From the NCBI GenBank assembly GCA_040754315.1, contig JBFMCS010000052.1, forward strand, positions 29,309-93,308: a stretch of 64,000 bases of DNA, read 5' to 3'. Position numbers and translations under genes: made by a program. Below the pieces are notes generated by a model. It was given only the letters and a program-made list of their open reading frames with translations, had not been told where the DNA came from and did no database searches. The stretch comes from Bacillota bacterium (GTDB taxonomy: Bacteria > Bacillota > Sulfobacillia > DUSP01 > JBFMCS01). Positions 8,280 to 17,735 of the stretch are shown piece after piece (the first letter of the stretch is position 1; every line of letters starts with the position of its first letter).

Positions 8280-9440
8280 CTAGGCCTCGTTGTAGAGCCT
8301 GGTGTACAGGCGAACGTATCCATCGTAGTCCACTATCCTGGGGTTGCCCACGGTCTGGGGGTCCTCGAAGGCCAGCCGGGCCAGCTCAGGTATGTCATCC
8401 TGGGTCATCCCGGTGCTCCTGATGGGCTGGATCTCAAGGTCCCGGGCCAGTTCCGCCACGGCCTTGTATGAGAGTCTCGCAGCCTCCTCCAGCCTAAGCC
8501 CGTGCACGTTCTCTCCCAGGGCCTGCGCTATGCGGGCGAACTTCTCGGGCCAGCCCATCCAGTTGAATTCCATGACCGGGGAAAGCATGACGGCGGTGAG
8601 ATAGCCGTGGTGCACGTCATGAAAGCCCCCAAAGGTCTGCGCCATGGCATGCACGGCACCGGCGCTGTCCACCCCGTAGGCCATGCCCCCTAGTGTGGCC
8701 GCAAGACACATTTTATGCCTTGCCTCGATATCCTCGCCGTTGGCAAAGGCTCGCCTCAGGTACTTTCCCACGTACTCTATGCATAGCAGGGCCACGGCAT
8801 CGGTCACCGGCTGGGAGTACGCACAGGTGTAACACTCAATAGCGTGGCTGAGGGCATCCATTCCGGTCCAAGCCGTCAAGCGCGGGGGCATTGACACGGT
8901 CAGCAAGGGGTCTATCAAGGCTACGCTGGCTGCGATGAGAGGGGTGCCCCCTACGTTGAACTTGATCCTCCTGTCTGGGTCGGTGATGACCGACCAGAGT
9001 GTGGCCTCGCTCCCTGTGCCTGAGGTGGTGGGAACGCACACAAGGGGTGGGATCCTCTTGGTGATCTCCGTCTTGCCGAACTCGTAATCCAGTATCTGAC
9101 CGTCATGAGCGACCTCCACCCCGATGGCCTTGGCAGTATCCATGGAACTCCCGCCCCCCACGGCCACCATGGAGTCACAGCCGTTGGACAAATAGGCCCC
9201 AGTGCCCTCCCCCACCAGGGTGGCAGGCGGGTTTCCCACCACCGCGTCGAAGACGGCATAGGGCAGGCCCTCCCTGTCCAAGACTGCCGTGACCTTGTCC
9301 AGGAGGCCCGCGGAGATGACCCCCCTGTCTGTTACAATGAGGGGCTTGGATCCCCCGATTCGCCTAACCTCGGCCCCCAGGATTTCCAGGGCTCCAGGCC
9401 CGTGCTTGATCGCTGTAGGCGATTCCCAGTACTGAACCAA
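8280..9440 (-). CDS. Iron-containing alcohol dehydrogenase
   Basis: A 386 aa group III (Fe-ADH) NAD(P)-dependent alcohol/aldehyde oxidoreductase. Start is TTG with a GGAGGTGG site 7 bases away. Visible features are the nucleotide loop GGGSSMDTAKAIG, CVPTTSGTGSEAT, metal-binding DALSHAIECYTC, and HAMAQTFGGFHDVHHG with metal-ligand histidines. Next to AOR it suggests an alcohol-aldehyde-acid couple, for instance for a carbon backbone released from a demethylated substrate. The actual substrate is unknown. Confidence 0.9.
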   Translation of the reverse strand: MVQYWESPTAIKHGPGALEILGAEVRRIGGSKPLIVTDRGVISAGLLDKVTAVLDREGLPYAVFDAVVGNPPATLVGEGTGAYLSNGCDSMVAVGGGSSMDTAKAIGVEVAHDGQILDYEFGKTEITKRIPPLVCVPTTSGTGSEATLWSVITDPDRRIKFNVGGTPLIAASVALIDPLLTVSMPPRLTAWTGMDALSHAIECYTCAYSQPVTDAVALLCIEYVGKYLRRAFANGEDIEARHKMCLAATLGGMAYGVDSAGAVHAMAQTFGGFHDVHHGYLTAVMLSPVMEFNWMGWPEKFARIAQALGENVHGLRLEEAARLSYKAVAELARDLEIQPIRSTGMTQDDIPELARLAFEDPQTVGNPRIVDYDGYVRLYTRLYNEA

Positions 9441-9464
9441 TTTGGGCCACCTCCGTGAGTTCTT

Positions 9465-10400
9465 CTAACCTGAGGTAAGCACGTACTTCTTGACGCCGTT
9501 CTTGTCCAGGTCCACCAGGCACCCCAGGAGCACGCCTTGCTCGTACATGCTCCCGGGGTTCATGCAGATGGTCTTGCCGATCCGCTTGACACCCTTGGAT
9601 TCGTGGATGTGGCCGAAAAGGCCAAGCGGGGGCTGGTACTTCTTCACCACCTCCATCACGGAGTGGCTGCCCACGGGAACCAGCGAGCGCCCGGCAAACT
9701 TCGGCCTCAGGTCCCTGTCGAGTTCCGGGGCCTCATCCAGGCTTGACCCAAAGGGGGGCACGTGGAAGTTGAACACGGTCCTGTCCATGCCCGGCGCCAA
9801 GGCCATCGCTTCCTCGAGCTTCACCAGGAGATCCTCCTCAGAGCACTCTCGGAAGGTATCCCAAGGCGTGGGGTTCGACCACCCGGTGCTCACCATGGTC
9901 CAGTCCTTGTCCAGTTCAATTGCCTTTCCCTCACACAGGTGAACATGGGAGGCCCGGTCGATCACCTCGTCTATCTCGAACATGTCGTCGTTGCCTGGGC
10001 ACACATAGCAGGGGATCCCCCACTGGGACAGGCGTTCATCCGCATACCGCATCCAGCGCTCCGCCGTCTCCAGGACGTGGCCGGTGAATGTCCTCTCCAC
10101 CAGTTCCTTGTCCTGGTTGAGCGCCTCCACCATCTCCTCGTCCACCCTGAGAGGGTAGTACCCCCTGTCGGAGATCATCCTCTCAATACCGGGGAGGTCC
10201 TTTTCCGTGGCGGTCAACTCCTGTTCCAGGAAAGACACCTTGAAGATGTTCCCCTCCTGCATGATGGGTACCAAGGCCTTCCCCGTCATGTCCCCACCCA
10301 GGACCAGCACGTCTGCCTCGTAGAACTTGCCTGCGTTGATCATCTTCCTCCAGCAGACCTCTGACCCGTGGACATCCGTCGCGAAGAATATCCTGGTCAT
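9465..10400 (-). CDS. Metallophosphoesterase (calcineurin-like)
   Basis: A 311 aa cytosolic metallophosphatase. The five metal-binding blocks are present in order: DVHGS at residue 9, GGDMTGK near 36, PGNDD near 147, NFHVPP near 210, and GHIHES near 267. The long insertion between blocks II and III is unusual compared with the shortest family members. Good RBS (GGAGG, 6 bases) before ATG. It lies between the permease and the ADH genes in the AOR operon. Substrate unknown. Confidence 0.8.
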   Translation of the reverse strand: MTRIFFATDVHGSEVCWRKMINAGKFYEADVLVLGGDMTGKALVPIMQEGNIFKVSFLEQELTATEKDLPGIERMISDRGYYPLRVDEEMVEALNQDKELVERTFTGHVLETAERWMRYADERLSQWGIPCYVCPGNDDMFEIDEVIDRASHVHLCEGKAIELDKDWTMVSTGWSNPTPWDTFRECSEEDLLVKLEEAMALAPGMDRTVFNFHVPPFGSSLDEAPELDRDLRPKFAGRSLVPVGSHSVMEVVKKYQPPLGLFGHIHESKGVKRIGKTICMNPGSMYEQGVLLGCLVDLDKNGVKKYVLTSG

Positions 10401-10418
10401 ACCGGGCCTCCTATCCCT

Positions 10419-12038
10419 TTACTCCACGGGAATGTTCTTGTACACCATATCCAGGTCGATGCCCTGCTTCCGGCGGTACCACTTGGAGCCCACGTACAGC
10501 CCAATAGCGACAAGGTAGAGTATCACCATGTAAACCGCTGACGTGGGATGGTTTACGCCGTACACGGGGTCGACTATCCACATGTAAAGGTTGTATCCCA
10601 GGAAGATGATGAAGATCACTCCCGCCACCACGATCCAGGGGAGCCCGAAGATGGTGTACCGGGCTACCGGGGACGATCCGTATAGCTGCGGGTCCCTGTA
10701 CGGGAGCAGTATAGCGGCAACGGTTGTCCCGAGGTACATGATGGCTATCACCACTGTGGCGTCCAGGGTATAGGTGGCGAAGTTCGGGGTGTAGCAGTAA
10801 AGGGCGCTGGTGATGATGGAGGGTATGGCCAGGAGCAGCAGGGCGTTGAAGGGAACCCTCTGCTTAGGGGTAACCTGTGCCACCCACTCAGGGAGCACCC
10901 TGTCAAATGCCGCTGCGAAGATCATGCGCGTTGAGGACAGGAACACGGTGCCTGCCCACCCGAAGAACCACGCGCTCATGGTAATGATTATCCATACCTG
11001 GAGCAGTGGGTTCTGGGTGAGGAAGGCTGCCAGGAGCCCAGGATAAGGGAACACCGGCAGCGGTGAACTGCCTGACCAGAAGGTCCAGTTAGCCGCGTGG
11101 TAGAAGTCCCAGCCGATGGTCTTGGCGATGAGGGCAAGGAAGATGACCGCCAGGACGGTGGTGACGAGCAAGGCCAGTGCCATCCCGCTGAAGTTCCGCC
11201 GGAAGTCGCTGGCTCCCCTGACCTCGCCGTAGAGGGTGGCCCCCCAGTTTGGCCACATGTTGAAGAACACCACCATTGGTATCAGGGGCATGCTAGCCCA
11301 GATGGGCATGGCCCCCCAGGCCACAGGCGTGTAGCCCTCCTGTGCCGCCTGGGATATGATGCTGGAGTAGACATCCCCTTCCGCACCGAAGAGGCTGGCT
11401 GTCATGGAGTTGAAGGACGCCATGAAGGAGCTGTTGCTGGAGGCCAGGAGCACTATGAACACTGTGGCCAGCCCCACCATGGCTATGTAGAAGCACGTCT
11501 TCTGGATCCGGGCATACCACTTCATTCCCAGCCCCACGTAGACGAAGGCCAGGCCGATTACCATAAGACACGTCAGGAAGAGCCCGTTAACGTCCATGAA
11601 CCACAGGGCCGTTCCCAGGAGGCCTTTTGAACCGGTCCAGCCCGCTATGATGGTTAGCAGGGGCACAACAACCTCGTAGGCCAGCATTGAAGCATACAGG
11701 GGCACCCAGTGCCAGAGGATGAACCACCAGCCCGTGGCTGCCAGCACAAAGCCGATGCCTCCTCCCAGCATCCTGCTCTGCCACACGTAGTCCCCGCCCG
11801 CCCTGGGCATGGCCGATATCAGCATCGCGTATACCACTATCTCGAAGAGTATGAAGACGGCGCTGATGATGATAGCGATAACCAGGTGTCCCTCGGGAAT
11901 GAAGGGGGCGAAGGAGAAGATGTACAGGCCCAGCGTGATGAGGTTGATGGAGAAGAAGGCGTAGATGAAGGCATCGAAAACCGACCAGGCTCTGACTAGG
12001 CCGCTGGCCTTCCTGACAAACATACCAACCTCTGCCAC
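10419..12038 (-). CDS. APC-superfamily amino acid/amine permease
   Basis: A 539 aa polytopic protein with about 12 predicted membrane helices. It has the APC-type N-terminus (LVRAWSVFDAFIYAFFSINL, then AMPRAGGDYVWQSR) found in amino-acid/polyamine permeases. It is first in the permease-phosphoesterase-ADH-ferredoxin-AOR block and follows a PucR regulator, so it probably imports the substrate that the block oxidises. Good GGGAGG site before the ATG. The substrate cannot be deduced from sequence. Confidence 0.85.
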   Translation of the reverse strand: MAEVGMFVRKASGLVRAWSVFDAFIYAFFSINLITLGLYIFSFAPFIPEGHLVIAIIISAVFILFEIVVYAMLISAMPRAGGDYVWQSRMLGGGIGFVLAATGWWFILWHWVPLYASMLAYEVVVPLLTIIAGWTGSKGLLGTALWFMDVNGLFLTCLMVIGLAFVYVGLGMKWYARIQKTCFYIAMVGLATVFIVLLASSNSSFMASFNSMTASLFGAEGDVYSSIISQAAQEGYTPVAWGAMPIWASMPLIPMVVFFNMWPNWGATLYGEVRGASDFRRNFSGMALALLVTTVLAVIFLALIAKTIGWDFYHAANWTFWSGSSPLPVFPYPGLLAAFLTQNPLLQVWIIITMSAWFFGWAGTVFLSSTRMIFAAAFDRVLPEWVAQVTPKQRVPFNALLLLAIPSIITSALYCYTPNFATYTLDATVVIAIMYLGTTVAAILLPYRDPQLYGSSPVARYTIFGLPWIVVAGVIFIIFLGYNLYMWIVDPVYGVNHPTSAVYMVILYLVAIGLYVGSKWYRRKQGIDLDMVYKNIPVE

Positions 12039-12425
12039 TTCGAAACCTCCCTTCTGGCATTGGAAATCGGGATCTCCAGTGACCCTTTCTTACCTTTTCT
12101 TCTTGATGACCGCCCCCTTCGTCACCTGAGATGATAGCGGGTGCTTGGCTCAAAGGTGCAGCATCCTTGCCCGCATCCTTGCTGAGGCCCTGTGGAGGGT
12201 CCCTTTCCATGGCACGACAGCCGGGCCACTGTGCAATATGGATGAATGGGTGACATCATTCTCCGATCAAGGTGGGACCGTAAAGGGCACGGGGGTATGG
12301 CGAGTATGGCCTTCGCCTCTAGTCTTCTAGTAAAGGGACTGGCTTCCTTTGTGCGGGAATTCCAACGATTGCGGGGCCGTTGGTGCAAGACGCACAAGAT
12401 GCTGGCACCTGCAGGCGGCCTGTGT
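12039..12425. other. Gap between the PucR gene and the permease operon
   Basis: About 390 bases upstream (minus strand) of the permease gene, so the permease operon promoter should be here. I could not define -35/-10 or -24/-12 boxes with confidence. An 11-base sequence ATGGGTGACAT at 12246 also occurs at 2146 in the IS zone. No conserved small ORF was seen. Confidence 0.4.
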
Positions 12426-14030
12426 CTACTGGGAGAGGCGATGAGATACCGCAGCCAGGTAGTAGAGGACCCTCTTTTCCTCGCCCAGGAAGTCGTGCCC
12501 GAGTATGGACTCTATCTTCTTCAGGCGATACCGGAGGGAGTTGCGGTGAATGTACAGGCGGGAAGCGGTGGCCGAAGCCCGGCAGCCGGAAAGGAGATAC
12601 TCCTCCAGGGTTTCGGCAAGCACGCCTCCGTCTTCAGCATCCTTCCCGAGGAGCGGTCCGAAGGCCCCCTGGTAGAGGGCTTCCCTCTCCTCCCTTGGGA
12701 CATGACGCTCCAGGACGTGGAAGGCCTGGAGGTCATCATAGAGCGCCACGGAGCCCCTCCCCCTCAGCCGCAGGCCGATTTCCAGTGCCCTCTCAGCCTG
12801 CTGGAATGCCTCGGACAACTGCTCCTCAGTAAAGACCACAGGGCTCATGCCCGCCGCGAAGGCATGGGGCCCTAGCCCATCCGCAAGGCGCTGCTCCAGC
12901 CGCTGGGCCAGGGGTCTTACCCCAGAGGCCCCATTCACCTTGAGGAAGGCGATAACCCTGTCTCTCTTCAGCGTTGAGGCGTTCTGAGGGCACTCAAGCC
13001 TCACTATGGAATCGATTCTCTCCCAGGGGGCCGCGGGGGACAATGCTGGATACCTGTGTCTTCCGTTCTCAGAGGGCACTGCCTCCACCACGACCACCGC
13101 TCGCCTCCCGCTGAGGTCCACACCCAAGGCCCTGGCCCTGTCAAGCACAGGCCCGCTTACATTCCCTGAGAGTATCTCATCAAACAGGTCCCGGGCTGCC
13201 CTGCGCTCACCCTCGCGTATGGCCTCGTCCTTCATGTGCTCCAGGGATACCGCGGTGCCGGCAGCCTCCAGGGGCACCGTGTAGAGGGGGTCAAGGGTGT
13301 CCTCAAGCCCTGAGACAATGAAGAGGCCGTGGAAACGGCCGCCCGCTGTCACCGGGAAAAGGAGGTGCCCCTTGGGTGCCTCATCGCCCTCCACCGGCCG
13401 GTAGTAACAGGGGTGCCCGCTCCTCCTGACATCGCTGATCACCCCCGCAGGGGGTGGCGGCGCTTTGGGAACGGGAAAATCGCCTGACCGGCTCACGGGG
13501 ACGAGGTTCGCGTCTAATAACTCCACGGGGTACCTCAGCATCTCGCTGAGGGCTTCCACAATTTGCTGGTAGCCGTCCCCGCGGAGGATGATGTCCGTCA
13601 TCTGCCTGTGAACCATCTGGGAGTACTCCAGATCCGCGACCTTCTTATCCAAGATGGCGCTGAGCACTGGAACGATTACATCAACATATGACATGTCAGG
13701 CATGGTCAACAAGGGGAAGTCCGTCTCGTCAGCCCTGTGAACCAGGCCTTCATCCAAGGCATCCAGGTAACGCTCGGGGGAGAACACCACAAGGCCTGAG
13801 CACCCCGCATCCACCAGGTCCTCCAGCATCTTCACTTGGGCCTTGGGATTATCCTTCAGCACATACAGGGTGCTGACGACCAGCGCCCCTGGCCTGAACC
13901 ACAAGGCGGCGTCAGGCACGTCGATGAGGTCCACCGCGGTCACCATGCGGTCGAGCCCCCCCTGGCCGGCTATGACCTTGGCCTCCCTGAGGCCTCCTAT
14001 CCCCAGGCAATCGCTGACACTGATCCCCAT
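12426..14030 (-). CDS. PucR-family transcriptional regulator
   Basis: A 534 aa activator. The N-terminal PucR ligand-sensing domain (SVSDCLGIGGLREAKVIAG, then LVVSTLYVLKDNP) is followed by a middle GGDEF-like domain and a C-terminal HTH_30: YLLSGCRASATASRLYIHRN then SLRYRLKKIESILG. I chose ATG 14030 (GGGGG 8 bases upstream) because family homology begins there; the frame is open to 14075. It lies between three mttB genes upstream and the permease/AOR operon downstream on the same strand, so it is the likely regulator of one or both, responding to their substrate. Confidence 0.88.
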   Translation of the reverse strand: MGISVSDCLGIGGLREAKVIAGQGGLDRMVTAVDLIDVPDAALWFRPGALVVSTLYVLKDNPKAQVKMLEDLVDAGCSGLVVFSPERYLDALDEGLVHRADETDFPLLTMPDMSYVDVIVPVLSAILDKKVADLEYSQMVHRQMTDIILRGDGYQQIVEALSEMLRYPVELLDANLVPVSRSGDFPVPKAPPPPAGVISDVRRSGHPCYYRPVEGDEAPKGHLLFPVTAGGRFHGLFIVSGLEDTLDPLYTVPLEAAGTAVSLEHMKDEAIREGERRAARDLFDEILSGNVSGPVLDRARALGVDLSGRRAVVVVEAVPSENGRHRYPALSPAAPWERIDSIVRLECPQNASTLKRDRVIAFLKVNGASGVRPLAQRLEQRLADGLGPHAFAAGMSPVVFTEEQLSEAFQQAERALEIGLRLRGRGSVALYDDLQAFHVLERHVPREEREALYQGAFGPLLGKDAEDGGVLAETLEEYLLSGCRASATASRLYIHRNSLRYRLKKIESILGHDFLGEEKRVLYYLAAVSHRLSQ

Positions 14031-14135
14031 TGGCAAGAACCCCCAAAATCCCTGGGCAATAGCGGGTGACATCATGAGAAGGCTGCTAGGTTGGAAGGGA
14101 CGCCCTGGCGAGCGTCCCTTCCTGGCTACCAGGGA

Positions 14136-15590
14136 CTACTCCTTGTACTTCGCGTCGGCCCTGGAGACTATGCCTTCTATGGCCTTAAGACCTGCGTCTG
14201 GCACAGCAAGGGGCTTATGTGTGGCCAGGATCTCCTGCACCTTGGCCTTGGTGCGCTCTCCCATCGTGGTTGCGCCCATGGCGGCCCACTGGTCATAGCG
14301 GTTCCTGTCGATGAGCCGCGGGAACCAGGTTTGGTTCTTGAAGTGGCGCAGTGTGTGCTCCTCGCTGAGGAAGTGGCCTCCCGGCCCCACGCGGTCTATT
14401 ACATCCACTGCCAGGGTGTCATCGTTCACCTCTATACCCCGGACGATCCTCTTGACCATGCCTATGATCTCGTCGGACATCACCAGCATCTCGTAGGAGC
14501 CTGTGCTCCCATACTCAATGTAACCGACGTCATGGATGAGGTTGGCCCCGGACTGAGCCGCGACGAGGCACGAGAGGGCAGCCTCTATGGCGGCCTGCTC
14601 ATCTACGATCTTGGAGTCAGTGCAACCGGCCGTGCTGAATATTGGCTTCCTGTAGTAGTGGCTCAGGTCAGCGAATGCAGCGTGGAGCAGGGTGAACTCC
14701 GGCGCTCCATAGGAGAAGATGGTTGACTGCATATCCATTATGGTGTAGACACCGCCAATGATGAAGGGGGCCCCCGGGTTCTTCAGCTGGTGGATAACCA
14801 TACCGCTCAGGCTCTCAGCGTTCCCTGTCACCAGGGCACCCGCCAGGGTTGCCGGGACAGTGGCCCCAGCCATGACACACGGGGTGTAAACTACCGGAAT
14901 GCGCATCTGGGCCGTCCTGAGCAGCTTGGTGACGGATTCCTTGGCATGCTTCAGCGGGGATATGGGCTCAGTGTACAGGCATATCGTAGGATTCGCCTGC
15001 AGCTCTTCCAGGCCTCCCACTGATGCCGCCGCCATGTCCACGATATCGTTGTAGCCTTCCAGATCGTGAGCGGTGAACACGATGGGCTTCACCGTGTTCA
15101 TGAGCATGGCCTCGAACTGGTGCCTGTCCGAGGACAGGGAGGGGACGTCGGAGACAAGGCCTAGCGACATGACGAAGTCGATGTTGGGCAGGGCGTCACA
15201 GATCGTCGCCGCCTTGCACACATCGTCCTTGGTGACCTTCCTCCGCACGCCAGTGTAGCTGTCCAGTATGAACGGGCAGTCGGACCCAGTGCCGAAGTAG
15301 ATGTTGTGGGCCTCCAGGCGGACACTGCGCTTGCCATCCCTTGTGGACAGTGTAACCCTGGATGGGGCCGTCCTGAGAGCCTTCTCCACCAGTGATGAGG
15401 GGATCCTGGCCCGGTTACCCTTTACATGGGCCCCAGCCGCCTTCAGGAGTGCCAGGGCTTCATCGTAGTAGACCTCTACGCCCACACGCTCCAGGACCTC
15501 CAGGCTTGCCCGGTGGATTTCCTCCACCTGGTCAATGGACAGGACCTGGAACTGGGCACTCGCGTTGACCTTGTAGTTAGATCTCATCAT
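14136..15590 (-). CDS. MttB-superfamily methyltransferase (non-pyrrolysine)
   Basis: A 484 aa TIM-barrel member of COG5598 (MttB/MtgB), predicted to move a methyl group from a quaternary or tertiary amine to a corrinoid protein. The N-terminus MRSNYKVNASAQFQVLS is shared with the 16258 and 33235 paralogues. Conserved blocks are YFGTGSDCPFI, YTEPISPL, YTPCVMAGATVPAT, MDMQSTIFSYGAPE, CTDSKIVDEQ near 323, and LIHDVGYIEYGSTGSYEM. No amber codon interrupts the frame, so it is a glycine-betaine-methyltransferase-like, Pyl-free enzyme. It is 12 bases downstream of its probable partner corrinoid gene (15603-16235). Exact substrate unknown. Confidence 0.9.
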   Translation of the reverse strand: MMRSNYKVNASAQFQVLSIDQVEEIHRASLEVLERVGVEVYYDEALALLKAAGAHVKGNRARIPSSLVEKALRTAPSRVTLSTRDGKRSVRLEAHNIYFGTGSDCPFILDSYTGVRRKVTKDDVCKAATICDALPNIDFVMSLGLVSDVPSLSSDRHQFEAMLMNTVKPIVFTAHDLEGYNDIVDMAAASVGGLEELQANPTICLYTEPISPLKHAKESVTKLLRTAQMRIPVVYTPCVMAGATVPATLAGALVTGNAESLSGMVIHQLKNPGAPFIIGGVYTIMDMQSTIFSYGAPEFTLLHAAFADLSHYYRKPIFSTAGCTDSKIVDEQAAIEAALSCLVAAQSGANLIHDVGYIEYGSTGSYEMLVMSDEIIGMVKRIVRGIEVNDDTLAVDVIDRVGPGGHFLSEEHTLRHFKNQTWFPRLIDRNRYDQWAAMGATTMGERTKAKVQEILATHKPLAVPDAGLKAIEGIVSRADAKYKE

Positions 15591-15602
15591 GCTATCCTCC
15601 CC

Positions 15603-16235
15603 TTAGCCCAGCAAGCCCTTGGCCAGGTCGGTGGCGGTCACGGCATCCGGGGCGTAGCCATCAGCGCCGATCTCCGTGGCGAAGTCCTGGGTTACCGGGG
15701 CGCCGCCGATCATGACCTTGACACTGTCTCTGAGGTTTGCCTCCTTGAGCGCGTCGATGACATCCTTCATAACAAGCATGGTCGTGGTCAGGAGCGCGGA
15801 CATCCCCACGATCTGAGGGGAGTGCTGCTTCACGGCATTCACGAAGGTCTCCGCCGAAACGTCCACCCCCAGGTTCACCACGTTCAGGCCCTTGGACTCA
15901 AGGAGCATGGCCACGAGGTTCTTCCCGATGTCGTGGAGGTCCCCCTTGACCGTCCCGATGACCACCGTCCCGGTTCCTGCCCTGCTAGCGGAGTCCAGGT
16001 GAGGCTTGACCAGGTCAAGGCCCATGTTCATGGCCTTGGCCGCCATCAGGACCTCAGGCACGAACATGTCGCACCTTTTGAACCTCTCACCCACCACGTT
16101 CATGCCTGCCATGAGACCCTGATCCACGATGTCCAGGGGCTTGGCACCCCCATCCAGGGCCTTCCTTACCAGTTCCTGCGACTTGGCGGGATCCCCCGCG
16201 ATTACCGCTGACGCGATCTCCTCGAAAAACGCCAT
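15603..16235 (-). CDS. Methyltransferase corrinoid protein, copy 1
   Basis: A 210 aa MttC/MtbC-type protein that shuttles the methyl group on cobalamin. It has an N-terminal helical cap (B12-binding_2), then the B12 Rossmann domain with GDLHDIGKN (cobalt-ligand His near residue 104), SALLTTTM, and IGGAPVT. It is one residue different from the protein at 26481-27113 (Arg versus Lys in ELVRKALDGG), with only about five base differences that I can find in 633. Flanking sequence differs, so a recent duplication or gene conversion limited to the CDS is implied. It sits between two mttB genes. Confidence 0.93.
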   Translation of the reverse strand: MAFFEEIASAVIAGDPAKSQELVRKALDGGAKPLDIVDQGLMAGMNVVGERFKRCDMFVPEVLMAAKAMNMGLDLVKPHLDSASRAGTGTVVIGTVKGDLHDIGKNLVAMLLESKGLNVVNLGVDVSAETFVNAVKQHSPQIVGMSALLTTTMLVMKDVIDALKEANLRDSVKVMIGGAPVTQDFATEIGADGYAPDAVTATDLAKGLLG

Positions 16236-16257
16236 CTCAAAGATCCTCCTCCTTCCG

Positions 16258-17709
16258 TTATTTTCCTACCCTGTTCTCCGCATCCTGGATGATCTGGTCA
16301 ATCTTGGAGCGGGCTTCCTTCTCCAAGGGCTTGGGTTTGTGGGTCTCCAGGATCTGCCTGGCCCTTTCCCTCACCCTGTCTCCCATGCTCAGTTCGCCCC
16401 TGGCCTTCCAGTCATCGTAGCGCCGCCGGTCTACCAGGTCCAGGTTTGTGGTCTCAGTCCTGAAGTGAGCCAGGGTGTGAGGCTCTGCAAGGAAGTGGCC
16501 TCCTGGTCCCACGGCTTCGATGACGTTCACAGCCAGGGCATTCTGGTCTACCCTGATGCCCCTTATAACTCGCTTCACATAGCCGATTATGTCGTTGGCC
16601 ATCACCATCTGCAGCTGGGACCCCGTAGATCCGTACTCGGAGTAACCCACATCATGAATGAGATTGGCTCCGGATTCGGCAGCCATCATGATGGACAGCG
16701 CACCCTCTATAGCTGCCTGCTGGTCAAGGCCCTTCGAATCGGTGCAACCCGCGGTCCCGAACACCGGGAGGCCATTGTAGTGGGCCAGCTCAGTGAGCCC
16801 CGCTTGAAGCAGGCTGAGTTCGGGAGCGCCGTAGCTGAAAACGGTGCTGCCCATGTCCATGATGGTCACGACTCCGCCTACGATGACGGGGGCACCCTCT
16901 CTCTTCAGCTGGGAGGCAACAACCCCTACCATGCATTCGGAGTTCGCTATCACCAGCGTTCCTGCCATGGTGGCCGGGGCCGTGCCGCCCGCCATCACGC
17001 AGGGGGTGTAGACCGCAGGCAGGCCTTGGCCCGCCATGAACAGGAGCTTGGAGATGGCCTCTTCGCTGTGCTGCAGAGGGGAACTGGGCTCAGAGTAAAG
17101 ACACACAAAGGGGTTCTGCCTCAAGTCCTCCAGGCTGCCTGCCACAGCCACGCACATGTCAATGATGGTTTGGTAACCGCTGACGTCAAATCCCCAGGCC
17201 GTGATGGGTTTCGTTGTGTTGGACAAGAGAGCCTCGAAGGCGTGGATGTCCGCCAGGGTGGCTGTGACGTCTGAGGGCGTGCCCAGGTCCATTGCGAAGT
17301 CTATGTTGGGCAAGGCATCTACCAGAATGCCGGTCCTCCTGTTATCCTCCTTCCTGACCTTCCTTCTTTCCCCCGTGAAGACATCGATGGTGAAGTTGTT
17401 GGTGGGACCGGGACCGAAGTAGGAGTTGTGCCCCTCCAGGAACAGGCGGCGGCTGCCGTTCCGGTCACACAGCACAACCCTGGAGGGTGCGGACTTGAGC
17501 GCCCACTCCACCAGGTGTGATGGGATCCGGACCCGGTTCCTGTCAACCTTGGCGCCAGCCTTCCGGAATAGCTCCAGCGCCTCCTTGTCGAAGATGTTTA
17601 CCCCGGTCCGCTCCAGCACTTCCATGGTAGCCGACTGGATCTCGCTCAACTGGTCACAGCTGAGCACCTTGAACTGGGTTGTGGCGTTAACCCTGTAGTT
17701 GGACCTCAT
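16258..17709 (-). CDS. MttB-superfamily methyltransferase (non-pyrrolysine)
   Basis: A 483 aa COG5598 protein whose closest relative in the window is the plus-strand paralogue at 33235. Both share NPFxCLYSEPxxPLQHS, KLLFMA, VxSQLKREGAPxI, and the MRSNYxxNATxQF start. Other blocks: YFGPGPTNNFTID (GPGPTNN where several paralogues have GTGSD), CTDSKGLDQQAAIE, LIHDVGYSEYGSTG, and VGPGGHFLAEPHTL. GGAGGGAG site before the ATG. It lies directly upstream of corrinoid copy 1, 22 bases away. Amine substrate unknown. Confidence 0.9.
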   Translation of the reverse strand: MRSNYRVNATTQFKVLSCDQLSEIQSATMEVLERTGVNIFDKEALELFRKAGAKVDRNRVRIPSHLVEWALKSAPSRVVLCDRNGSRRLFLEGHNSYFGPGPTNNFTIDVFTGERRKVRKEDNRRTGILVDALPNIDFAMDLGTPSDVTATLADIHAFEALLSNTTKPITAWGFDVSGYQTIIDMCVAVAGSLEDLRQNPFVCLYSEPSSPLQHSEEAISKLLFMAGQGLPAVYTPCVMAGGTAPATMAGTLVIANSECMVGVVASQLKREGAPVIVGGVVTIMDMGSTVFSYGAPELSLLQAGLTELAHYNGLPVFGTAGCTDSKGLDQQAAIEGALSIMMAAESGANLIHDVGYSEYGSTGSQLQMVMANDIIGYVKRVIRGIRVDQNALAVNVIEAVGPGGHFLAEPHTLAHFRTETTNLDLVDRRRYDDWKARGELSMGDRVRERARQILETHKPKPLEKEARSKIDQIIQDAENRVGK

Positions 17710-17735
17710 CGTCTCCCTCCTTACTCTTGCTCCTC

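Noticed and set aside
2146..12256. 11-base sequence ATGGGTGACAT at 2146 and 12246, possibly an IS end
   Set aside because: Too short and without a matching inverted partner or target duplication; left as a coincidence.
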